Shown here in pieces: positions 1-5,750 of a stretch of DNA of 5,750 bases. Below the pieces are notes generated by a model. The model searched no databases and was not told the origin of the DNA. It saw only the letters and a program-made list of their open reading frames with translations. The first letter of the stretch is position 1. The number at the start of each line of letters is the position of its first letter. The stretch is from Bacteroidota bacterium. Its GTDB lineage: Bacteria; Bacteroidota; Ignavibacteria; UBA10030. A program made the translations under genes and the position numbers. The stretch covers positions 1 to 5,750 of the forward strand of contig JALONE010000088.1 in assembly GCA_025455125.1 (NCBI GenBank). Direction: 5' to 3'.

Positions 1-1737
1 CGTCGGGCATTCCTTGGAATTTCTATCCCGTCCGATATCGGGCGCCAACCGCTCTGGCCCCGATTCTGGGAAACCTTCGGCGAGGATGTATATCTCGCAT
101 CGCGGATGGGTGCCGCGTACATCGAGGGATTGCAGAACGGCGATATCGCGGGTGCAACGAACGGTGCCGCCTGTCTTAAGCACTACGTCGGCTACAGCTA
201 TCCGTTGAACGGCAAGGACCGGACGCCGGCTTGGATCGACGAACGGACCATGCGCGAGTGGTTCCTGCCGCCGTTTGAAGCAGGAGTGAAGGCCGGTGCA
301 ATGACGGTGATGGTCAATTCGGGAGAAGTGAACGGCATTCCGGGACATGCGAACTTTCATCTGTTGACCGAGGTCCTCAAAGGGGAAATGAAGTTCCATG
401 GTTTCGTCGTTTCCGATTGGGAGGATATCAAGCGACTACACACGCGTGACCACGTCGCCGATTCGCCGAAGGAAGCGGTTCGTCAATCGGTGATGGCGGG
501 CGTCGATATGAGCATGGTGCCGATGGACTACTCGTTCTATGATCTGCTTCTCGAATTGGTGAAAGAGAAACAGGTGCCGATGTCGCGCATTGACGACGCG
601 GTTCGGCGCATCCTGCGCGTCAAGTTCATGACGGGCATCTTCGAACAGCCGTATCCCGATGCGGCGTTGAAGGCACAATTTGCGACGGAAGCATCCACTA
701 AAAGCAATTTCGATGCCGCCTGCGAATCGATCACCCTCCTGAAGAATGCGAACGGCGTTCTTCCGCTGAAGAAAAACGCGCGCGTGCTTGTCACGGGTCC
801 GACCGCGGACATGCTTTCTGTGTTGAACAGCGGATGGACCATCACGTGGCAGGGAGACGACGAATCGCTCTATCCGAAAAATAAGCCCACGATCCTCGCG
901 GCGATCCGATCAGTCATTGGAGAGAAGAATGTGACGTATGTGCCGGGCTCGTCGTTCGATGCGCACCTGGACGCGAAGGCCGCCGTGGCCGCGGCGGAAA
1001 CGAACGATGTGGTCGTCGCCTGTCTCGGCGAGAAGGCGTACTGTGAAACGCCAGGGAACATCGATGATCTTACGCTGGACGAAGCGCAGCTGCAACTGGT
1101 TGAAGCGCTTGCGGCGACCGGAAAGCCTGTCGTTCTCGTACTTGCGGAAGGACGTCCGCGTGTGATTCATCGGATCGTACCAAAGACCTCCGGGATCGTT
1201 CTTGCATATCTCCCGGGCATGGAGGGCGGTCGTGCGGTGGCGAGCATCTTGTTCGGCGATGTTGTTCCCAGCGGCCGGTTGCCGTTCACCTATCCGACGG
1301 CACCGAATGCGATCACGCCGTACGACTGCAAGGTATCCGAGTTGAAAGAAGGAAACGTATTGAAGCCGGAGTTCCCATTTGGATTCGGCCTCAGCTATAC
1401 GACGTTCCAATACTCCGGACTGAAACTGGGGAAAGCATCCTATTCTGGCTCGGAACCGATCACAGGTACCATTCGTGTAAAGAACACAGGGAGGGTGGCG
1501 GCAAAAGAGGTTGTCCAAATCTACGTCAGCGATCTCTATCGCAGCGTCACTCCGCCCGTGAAACAATTGAAAGCGTTCGAGAAAGTGCTGCTTCAACCAG
1601 GGGAGGAAAAGGAAGTTGCATTTTCTCTCACGAAGGAATCGTTATCGTTCATCGGTCTGAACAACACCCGGATCGTCGAGCCAGGAACATTCCGCGTTTC
1701 CTGTGCCGATATGACCACCACGTTTGACTGGAAATAA
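1..1737 (+). CDS. Family 3 glycoside hydrolase (beta-glucosidase-like), 5' end outside the window, probable frameshift near its start
   Basis: Hydrolyses terminal beta-glycosidic bonds, most likely of beta-gluco-oligosaccharides, with retention; the exact substrate cannot be read from sequence. Frame 1 is open from position 1 to the TAA at 1735-1737, with no start codon of its own. The TIM-barrel domain runs to about 680 and shows IGRQPLWPRFWETFGED (37-87), the substrate-binding Lys-His pair (KHY, 178-186) and the nucleophile motif VVSDW, whose Asp codon is 415-417. The alpha/beta sandwich domain (about 715-1290) has GEKAYCETPG (1027-1056); Glu 1045-1047 is the candidate acid/base by analogy with plant ExoI-type GH3. 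A fibronectin-III-like C-terminal domain (about 1450-1710) completes the usual three-domain order. Export cannot be judged because the N-terminus is missing. Positions 3-32 match the family only in frame 3, so the copy may be frameshifted. The symporter starts 14 bases downstream. The family is certain; specificity is open. Confidence 0.93.
   Translation, partial: RRAFLGISIPSDIGRQPLWPRFWETFGEDVYLASRMGAAYIEGLQNGDIAGATNGAACLKHYVGYSYPLNGKDRTPAWIDERTMREWFLPPFEAGVKAGAMTVMVNSGEVNGIPGHANFHLLTEVLKGEMKFHGFVVSDWEDIKRLHTRDHVADSPKEAVRQSVMAGVDMSMVPMDYSFYDLLLELVKEKQVPMSRIDDAVRRILRVKFMTGIFEQPYPDAALKAQFATEASTKSNFDAACESITLLKNANGVLPLKKNARVLVTGPTADMLSVLNSGWTITWQGDDESLYPKNKPTILAAIRSVIGEKNVTYVPGSSFDAHLDAKAAVAAAETNDVVVACLGEKAYCETPGNIDDLTLDEAQLQLVEALAATGKPVVLVLAEGRPRVIHRIVPKTSGIVLAYLPGMEGGRAVASILFGDVVPSGRLPFTYPTAPNAITPYDCKVSELKEGNVLKPEFPFGFGLSYTTFQYSGLKLGKASYSGSEPITGTIRVKNTGRVAAKEVVQIYVSDLYRSVTPPVKQLKAFEKVLLQPGEEKEVAFSLTKESLSFIGLNNTRIVEPGTFRVSCADMTTTFDWK
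3..36 (+). other. Probable frameshift (net loss of two bases) inside the first GH3 gene
   Basis: Frame 3 reads SGIPWNFYPV at 3-32, the usual GH3 wording just before the Asp-Ile-Gly-Arg motif. Frame 1 then takes over with DIGRQPLWPR from 34. Frame 1 upstream of 31 reads RRAFLGISIP, which does not resemble the family, and frame 3 runs into TAA at 177-179. The BglX-type gene in this same window reads GIHWTFAPMVDIARDPRWGR at the equivalent place. Laying the two side by side leaves one residue missing between Val and Asp in the first gene, with one base present for it (position 33), so two bases appear lost. It could be a sequencing or assembly error or a real mutation; the rest of the gene is intact, which favours an error or a recent event. 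Confidence 0.7.
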
Positions 1738-1751
1738 CTCGGGACCACCAC

Positions 1752-3413
1752 ATGCAGACTATCAGCCTTGGCATCATCGACTGGCTTGTCATCGCGTCAT
1801 ACTTCGCCTTCGTGCTGGGCATCGGCTATTACCTGAAGCGGTTCACCACGAGCGAATCGGATTTCTTCCTCGCCGGGCGCAAGAACAGCTCCTGGGTCGC
1901 CGCGCTCGCATTTCTCTCGGCGAATCTCGGCGCGCTCGAACTCTTGGGAATGACCGGGAACACCTTCAAATACGGCATCTCGGTCGCGCATTTCTACTGG
2001 ATTGGCGCGATCCCCGCAATGCTCTTCCTCGGCATCTACATGATGCCGTTCTACTACAGCAGCCGCATCAATTCCATTCCCGGCTACCTGAAGCTCCGGT
2101 TCGATGAGAAGACGCGCGTTCTGAACGGATTCGCGTTCGCCATCATGACGCTGCTCGTCTCGGGCATCAACCTGTATGCGATGGCGCTGGTGATGCGAAC
2201 GTTTCTCGGGTGGGATTGGGACGTCAGCATGTGGGTCTCTGCGCTGACGGTGGCGGTGTACGTCACGATGTCCGGACTCATGTCCGCCATCTTTACGGAG
2301 ATCATCCAGTTCTTCCTCATCTGGTTCGGTCTCTTCCTCGTCTCCATCATGGGCATCATCGAGATCGGAAGCGTGCAGGATGTCTTGAACCGGCTTCCGG
2401 AGTCGTTGAATACGCTTTGGTCCACGACCGGCGATCCGTCGCAGAACGGGATGCTCGTCTCGTGGGCGGGCATCGTGCTCGGTCTCGGCTTCGTCCTGTC
2501 GTTCGGCTACTGGACGACAGACTTCCTTGTCGTGCAGCGGGCCTTCTCGGCAAAGGATCTGCGCTCCGCCCGGATGACCCCGATCATCGCCTCGTTCTTC
2601 AAGATGGCGTTGCCGTTCATCGTCATCCTGGCCGGCCTTGTCGCCATCGCACTGTCGCAGGATCCGAAGAGCGGCTTTGCACTGCTAACCGATGGCGGAC
2701 AACCAAACTACGATTCCGCGCTTCCCCTGTTGATCCAGCGATACTATCCAACCGGTCTGATCGGCCTCGGCGTCACGGCGCTTCTTGCCGGATTCATGGC
2801 GGGACAAGCAGGGAATATCAGCGCATTCAACACGGTCTGGACGTATGACATTTACCGGTCGGTCATCAACAAGAAGGCTTCCGACGCGCATCTCCTCTGG
2901 ATGGGACGCGTCGCCACGGTCGCCGGCGTGTTGATCAGCATCGGCACCGCGTACTGGGCGAAGAGTTTTCCCAGCATCATGGACTACATGCAGGCGATCT
3001 TCTCCTGGGTGAATGCGCCGCTCTTCGCGACGATGCTTCTGGGGATGTTTGTCCGCTGGATCACACCGAATGGAGCATTCTGGGGACTCGTTGCCGGAAT
3101 GGGTTCATCATTCTACCTGTTCCTCGCGGTGAAATACGAGTGGATGGATGCGCGCATCCTGACGATGTCGAATGTGGCGAGCGACATGGCTGCCAACTTC
3201 TGGCGCGCGTGGTGGGCATGGGTCATCTGCTTCGTGCTGACGATCGTCATCAGCCTGTTCACGAAGAAGCGGAACGAAGCGGAACTGGTCGGGCTTGTGA
3301 AAGGGCTCACGGCGGAGACGGCGGGCGAGCACGTGCCGTTCCTGAAGCGGCCGGAGTTCTTTGCAATCGCTTCCGTGATCGTGCTGGTCATCCTTAATAT
3401 TTACTTCTGGTAA
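1752..3413 (+). CDS. Sodium:solute symporter (SSS family), probable sugar importer
   Basis: Inner-membrane secondary transporter that should couple sodium entry to uptake of a solute, here probably a sugar. The protein is 553 aa, normal for SSS, with about 14 hydrophobic segments by eye (near residues 8-26, 46-67, 78-99, 124-148, 157-180, 183-205, 236-258, 281-302, 335-363, 385-402, 410-434, 441-461, 482-504 and 535-553). Family markers include FFLAGRK after the first helix (38-44), the intracellular stretch GYWTTDFLVVQR (252-263) followed by SAKDLRSAR, and the helix GFMAGQAGNISAFNTVWTYDIY (347-368) where SSS proteins place sodium-contacting small and hydroxyl residues. I did not map individual sodium ligands. 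The ATG at 1752 puts the first helix at the usual place; only a weak GGGA (1741-1744) precedes it. Lying between two GH3 genes and beside a sugar kinase, it probably imports the released sugar, but SSS members also carry amino acids, nucleosides and acids, so substrate is inference. Confidence 0.93.
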   Translation: MQTISLGIIDWLVIASYFAFVLGIGYYLKRFTTSESDFFLAGRKNSSWVAALAFLSANLGALELLGMTGNTFKYGISVAHFYWIGAIPAMLFLGIYMMPFYYSSRINSIPGYLKLRFDEKTRVLNGFAFAIMTLLVSGINLYAMALVMRTFLGWDWDVSMWVSALTVAVYVTMSGLMSAIFTEIIQFFLIWFGLFLVSIMGIIEIGSVQDVLNRLPESLNTLWSTTGDPSQNGMLVSWAGIVLGLGFVLSFGYWTTDFLVVQRAFSAKDLRSARMTPIIASFFKMALPFIVILAGLVAIALSQDPKSGFALLTDGGQPNYDSALPLLIQRYYPTGLIGLGVTALLAGFMAGQAGNISAFNTVWTYDIYRSVINKKASDAHLLWMGRVATVAGVLISIGTAYWAKSFPSIMDYMQAIFSWVNAPLFATMLLGMFVRWITPNGAFWGLVAGMGSSFYLFLAVKYEWMDARILTMSNVASDMAANFWRAWWAWVICFVLTIVISLFTKKRNEAELVGLVKGLTAETAGEHVPFLKRPEFFAIASVIVLVILNIYFW

Positions 3414-3415
3414 AC

Positions 3416-3420
3416 GGGAG
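3416..3420 (+). promoter_or_regulatory. Shine-Dalgarno site of the small membrane protein
   Basis: GGGAG lies 6 bases before the ATG at 3427, in the 13-base gap after the symporter stop codon. It is the only clear Shine-Dalgarno match in the window and supports translation of the short downstream frame as a real gene. Confidence 0.65.
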
Positions 3421-3426
3421 CGAGCC

Positions 3427-3648
3427 ATGACACACACACCGAAAATGCGGTCGATCTGGTACTTCGTCGGACTCGTCCTGTTGACGATGGGAGGATTGGT
3501 GTTCCTCGCAGCGGTCATCGATTACATCGGAGGGACGTACGGGAACACGGTACTCGCAGAGACGCGTCCCGGCCTCTGGTGGGGCGGGATCATGCTCATT
3601 GCGGGCGTGATTTTTTTCGTCAAGAACCGGAATTCCGTGCACGACTGA
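3427..3648 (+). CDS. Small two-helix membrane protein next to the symporter, unknown function
   Basis: A 73-aa protein with two hydrophobic segments, about residues 10-31 (IWYFVGLVLLTMGGLVFLAA) and 49-65 (GLWWGGIMLIAGVIFFV), joined by a short polar stretch with a Tyr-Ile-Gly-Gly-Thr-Tyr-Gly turn and the sequence TVLAETRPGLWWG, and ending in a basic-polar tail (KNRNSVHD). I recall similar short frames beside SSS sugar transporters in Bacteroidota-type genomes, but know no assigned function or name. It starts 13 bases after the symporter stop and has a good Shine-Dalgarno site, so it is very probably co-translated. An accessory or stabilising subunit of the symporter is a reasonable inference, by analogy with the small subunits (DUF4212) of some other SSS transporters, although the sequence does not look like that family. 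A run of seven T (3611-3617) lies in the second helix. Confidence 0.8.
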   Translation: MTHTPKMRSIWYFVGLVLLTMGGLVFLAAVIDYIGGTYGNTVLAETRPGLWWGGIMLIAGVIFFVKNRNSVHD

Positions 3649-3661
3649 GAACATCTTATGT

Positions 3662-3690
3662 GTCAACCCGGGAAGCTTTCCCGGGTTGGC
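3662..3690 (+). promoter_or_regulatory. Perfect inverted repeat / strong RNA hairpin between the small protein and the kinase
   Basis: The arms CAACCCGGGAA (3664-3674) and TTCCCGGGTTG (3678-3688) are exact reverse complements around the 3-base loop GCT. A U-G pair (3663/3689) and a G-C pair (3662/3690) extend the stem to 13 pairs. No T-run follows on the + strand (next bases CCAAGAACAC) or on the - strand, so it is not a standard intrinsic terminator. It lies 13 bases after the preceding stop codon and ends 10 bases before the kinase ATG. Plausible roles are mRNA processing or 3'-end stabilisation of the upstream transporter message, partial termination, or damping of kinase translation. The structure is seen; the role is inference. 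Confidence 0.7.
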
Positions 3691-3700
3691 CCAAGAACAC

Positions 3701-4693
3701 ATGGCGCGCAAGAAGGTCACATTGGGAGTTGAGATCGGCGGGACGCTGACGGTGCTCGGCTTTGTCGACAAGTACGGCACATGCCTCGGCGTCTCCTCCA
3801 TCGCGACCAACCCGCATCAGCAATCGTCAACCTTCTTCCGCCGCCTCTACGAGGAATCGCAGCAGCTGCTTCACTCCATCCCCGAGACGCTCGAGATCGT
3901 CGGCGTGGGGATCGGTGCGCCGAATGCCAATTACTACCGCGGCACGATCGAACAACCCCCGAATCTCAGTTGGCTGTATGTCGATGTCGTCGCAGAGATG
4001 CGGCAATACCTCGATGTTCCCGTCGCGGTGACCAACGATGCGAATGCCGCGGCGATCGGCGAAAAGCTGTTCGGTGCGGCACAAGGGATGCGGGACTTCA
4101 TCGTCATCATGCTCGACACCGGACTCGGCAGCGGCATCGTTGCGAACGGCGAGCTTGTGTACGGCGCGGACGGATTCGCAGGAGAGATCGGGCATACGAT
4201 CGTCGATCCCGATGGACGCGAATGTGGATGCGGGAGGAAAGGATGTCTTGAGACCTACGCATCGGCCAAAGGGATCTGCCGTACGGTTCAGGAACTCATT
4301 GCGACGACGACGGACGAAAGCGAACTGCGCCTCGTGAGCTTCGAACGGCTGAACGCCGCGATGGTCCGCGATGCGGCGCTTCGCGGAGATCGGCTTGCAC
4401 TTGAGGCATTCGAGCGGACAGGGAGAATTCTCGGAATGAAACTTGCCGATTCCGTTGCTCACCTGAGTCCGGAAGCCATCATCCTCTTTGGCAGTCTTGC
4501 CGAAGCCGGCGATCTCATCTTCCAGCCGACGCGGCGCTCGATGGAAGAGCATTTGCTCGGCATCTTTAAAGGGAAGGTCAAGCTTCTCCCCTCCGGTCTG
4601 CGCGAAGAGAATTCGGCGGTCCTTGGGGCCGGCGCGCTCATTTGGAATGATCTTTACAAGCACACTCACCAACGGGCCACGCATGTGGCATGA
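3701..4693 (+). CDS. ROK-family sugar kinase, probable glucokinase
   Basis: Cytoplasmic kinase expected to phosphorylate glucose (or a close relative) at C6 with ATP, feeding glycolysis. From ATG 3701 the protein is 330 aa, normal for ROK kinases. Features in order: phosphate-binding loop VEIGGT (10-15), with Glu11 where Asp is commoner; GAPNANYYRGTIEQPPNLSW (72-91), a sugar-site region; catalytic Asp113 in TNDANAAAIGE; second phosphate motif DTGLGSGIV (139-147); GEIGH (161-165); the zinc-binding set His165 with Cys175, Cys177 and Cys182 in ECGCGRKGCLE; Glu184; and LFGSLAEAGDLI (262-273). All residues expected for an active glucokinase-type ROK are present, and there is no N-terminal helix-turn-helix, so it is not a ROK repressor. 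An in-frame TTG at 3686 would add MAQEH, but it lies in the hairpin arm, and ATG 3701 gives the typical short N-terminus. Fructo-, manno- or N-acetylglucosamine kinase activity cannot be excluded. Confidence 0.93.
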   Translation: MARKKVTLGVEIGGTLTVLGFVDKYGTCLGVSSIATNPHQQSSTFFRRLYEESQQLLHSIPETLEIVGVGIGAPNANYYRGTIEQPPNLSWLYVDVVAEMRQYLDVPVAVTNDANAAAIGEKLFGAAQGMRDFIVIMLDTGLGSGIVANGELVYGADGFAGEIGHTIVDPDGRECGCGRKGCLETYASAKGICRTVQELIATTTDESELRLVSFERLNAAMVRDAALRGDRLALEAFERTGRILGMKLADSVAHLSPEAIILFGSLAEAGDLIFQPTRRSMEEHLLGIFKGKVKLLPSGLREENSAVLGAGALIWNDLYKHTHQRATHVA

Positions 4694-4703
4694 CATGACA
4701 TGA
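4689..4703 (+). repeat. Three tandem CATGA copies spanning the kinase stop and the BglX start
   Basis: CATGA occurs at 4689-4693, 4694-4698 and 4699-4703. The first copy contains the kinase stop TGA (4691-4693) and the third contains the BglX start ATG (4700-4702). The ATGs at 4690 and 4695 each read ATG-ACA-TGA, a two-codon frame. The second of these ends in a TGA (4701-4703) that overlaps the BglX start as ATGA. Such overlap suits translational coupling or reinitiation. Chance repetition of so short a unit is possible. Confidence 0.55.
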
Positions 4704-5750
4704 AACGATTTCTGCTGTTGGCGGTCGCGAGTTTCGCCGTCGTGCAAACCGCTCCCTCCCAACCTCTCCCCGCCTCTGCAGCTTCATCCCGCATTGAATC
4801 CCTGATCGCCCGCATGACCTTGGAAGAGAAGGTCGGTCAACTCGTCCAGTACACGGGGCGATTTGATTCGCCGGGGGCGCCGGTCCTTTCCGAGGCGCAA
4901 CGAACGCTCATCCGGCAGGGAGCGGTAGGGTCGTTTCTGAATGTCGACGGATCGGCCATTCGCGACGCGCAAACGCTCGCTGTCACGAAAAGCCGCCTGG
5001 GGATCCCGCTGGTGTTTGGACTTGATGTGATCCATGGATACCGAACGACGTTTCCAATCCCGTTGGCAACCGCCGCGACGTGGAATCCATCGCTTGTTGA
5101 ACGCACCGAGCGTGCTGCGGCAACGGAAGCGGCCCTGATGGGTATTCACTGGACGTTCGCGCCGATGGTCGATATCGCCCGCGACCCGCGATGGGGACGG
5201 ATCGCAGAGGGATCGGGCGAGGACGTCTATCTCGGGTCGATCATGGCCGCGGCGCGCGTGCGGGGATTCCAGGGATCGGATCTGGCAAGTAAGACTGCGC
5301 TTGCTGCGTGTGCGAAACACTTTGCCGCGTACGGCGCAGCGGAGGGAGGCCGCGACTACAACACGGTGGACATTTCCGAGCGCACGTTGCGGGAGGTTTA
5401 CTTGGAACCGTTCCGCGCTGCAGTGAATGCCGGCGCTGCATCGTTCATGTGTTCCTTCAATGAGATCGCGGGCACTCCGAGTTCCGGGAACCGATGGCTG
5501 TTGACTGATGTGTTGCGTGGTGAGTGGGGATTCTCCGGGATGGTGGTGAGTGACTGGAATTCCGTGGGCGAGCTCGTCCCGCATGGCGTTGCGGCAGATT
5601 CCGTCGAAGCAGCCATCCTCGGCATTACCGCCGGCGTCGATATGGATATGGAAGCGAACGCGTACGCCTTTACTCTGGCGTACAGTGTCCGCAATGGACG
5701 CGTCCCCGTGGCCGTGGTCGATGAGGCGATGCGACGTGTACTGCGCATGA
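4700..5750 (+). CDS. bglX: Exported GH3 beta-glucosidase of the BglX type, 3' end outside the window
   Basis: Exo-acting beta-glucosidase expected in the periplasm, trimming beta-gluco-oligosaccharides to glucose. I translated the frame by hand: 350 codons from ATG 4700 to the window end without a stop. A Sec signal peptide is visible: basic MKRF, hydrophobic core to about residue 15, then a small-residue/proline stretch, cleavage somewhere near 18-28; no lipobox Cys. The GH3 barrel starts at RMTLEEKVGQL (38-48). It shows LGIPLVFGLDVIHG (100-113, substrate Asp109), RDPRWGR (161-167), GEDVYLGS (173-180), AKHF (205-208) and the nucleophile Asp285 in MVVSDW, then PHG.AAD and GVDMDME, wording typical of BglX. 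The sandwich and Fn3-like domains lie beyond the window, so the acid/base Glu is unseen. It starts 6 bases after the kinase stop with no Shine-Dalgarno, suggesting coupled translation. It is clearly a paralogue of, not a duplicate of, the first GH3. Xylosidase or mixed activity remains possible. Confidence 0.93.
   Translation, partial: MKRFLLLAVASFAVVQTAPSQPLPASAASSRIESLIARMTLEEKVGQLVQYTGRFDSPGAPVLSEAQRTLIRQGAVGSFLNVDGSAIRDAQTLAVTKSRLGIPLVFGLDVIHGYRTTFPIPLATAATWNPSLVERTERAAATEAALMGIHWTFAPMVDIARDPRWGRIAEGSGEDVYLGSIMAAARVRGFQGSDLASKTALAACAKHFAAYGAAEGGRDYNTVDISERTLREVYLEPFRAAVNAGAASFMCSFNEIAGTPSSGNRWLLTDVLRGEWGFSGMVVSDWNSVGELVPHGVAADSVEAAILGITAGVDMDMEANAYAFTLAYSVRNGRVPVAVVDEAMRRVLRM

Noticed and set aside
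106..108. ATG 106 as the true start of the first GH3
   Set aside because: In-frame family sequence (PLWPRFWETFGEDVYLAS) lies directly upstream, so 106 is an internal Met.
910..1596. Open frame of 228 codons on the - strand opposite the first GH3
   Set aside because: No recognisable protein features; explained by codon bias of the real gene.
2210..2848. Open frame of 212 codons on the + strand inside the symporter gene
   Set aside because: Shifted-frame shadow, rich in Arg and His, with no hydrophobic or domain pattern, inside a well-supported transporter.
3664..3688. CRISPR repeat or insertion-sequence end
   Set aside because: Only one copy is present in the window, with no spacers, target-site duplication or transposase nearby.
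3662..3690. Intrinsic terminator ending a transporter operon
   Set aside because: No T-run follows the stem on either strand, so a standard terminator call is not supported; kept as a hairpin of unknown role.
3827..4762. Long open frame (311 codons) on the - strand opposite the kinase and the start of BglX
   Set aside because: Its translation shows no recognisable domain, it is rich in Arg, His and Asp as expected from mirrored GC-rich codons, and the + strand carries fully motif-supported genes here.
4784..5584. Open frame of 266 codons on the - strand opposite BglX
   Set aside because: Same pattern: no family motifs, Arg/His/Pro-rich, and lying wholly across a GH3 barrel with all its catalytic motifs on the + strand.

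Overview
The window is a compact run of five genes, all on the + strand, for uptake and breakdown of beta-linked glucosides. Coding density is near total: the largest gap is 52 bases and there is no non-coding stretch above 300 bases. The DNA is GC-rich by eye. The genes look like those of a Gram-negative bacterium of the Bacteroidota / Ignavibacteriota (FCB) type. The reasons are the ROK kinase wording (GAPNANYYRGTIEQPPNLSW), the BglX wording (PHG.AAD, GVDMDME.NAY), a sodium symporter beside glycosidases, and weak or absent Shine-Dalgarno sequences at most starts. This assignment is an inference from remembered family patterns and phylum is not certain.

Layout: (1) positions 1-1737 hold the C-terminal three quarters or so of a family 3 glycoside hydrolase (GH3) whose start lies outside the window. 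The first ~30 bases carry the family sequence in a different frame from the rest, so there is a probable frameshift near 30-34. (2) 1752-3413 is a complete sodium:solute symporter (SSS family), 553 aa with about 14 membrane segments. (3) 3427-3648 is a 73-aa two-helix membrane protein with the only clear Shine-Dalgarno site in the window. (4) A perfect 11-bp inverted repeat (3664-3688) fills much of the next gap. (5) 3701-4693 is a ROK-family sugar kinase, probably a glucokinase. (6) 4700-5750 is a second, exported GH3 enzyme of the BglX type, cut by the window end after 350 codons.

Read as a pathway (inference): the GH3 enzymes release glucose or other monosaccharides from beta-gluco-oligosaccharides or glycosides, the symporter imports the sugar with sodium (perhaps assisted by the small protein), and the ROK kinase phosphorylates it for glycolysis. 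Spacings of 14, 13, 52 and 6 bases suggest one transcript. No promoter, transcription-factor gene, tRNA, rRNA, CRISPR array, insertion sequence or phage gene was seen. I did not find a convincing novel system. The points most worth a second look are the frameshift in the first GH3, the small protein beside the symporter, the hairpin before the kinase, and the triple CATGA repeat at the kinase/BglX junction.
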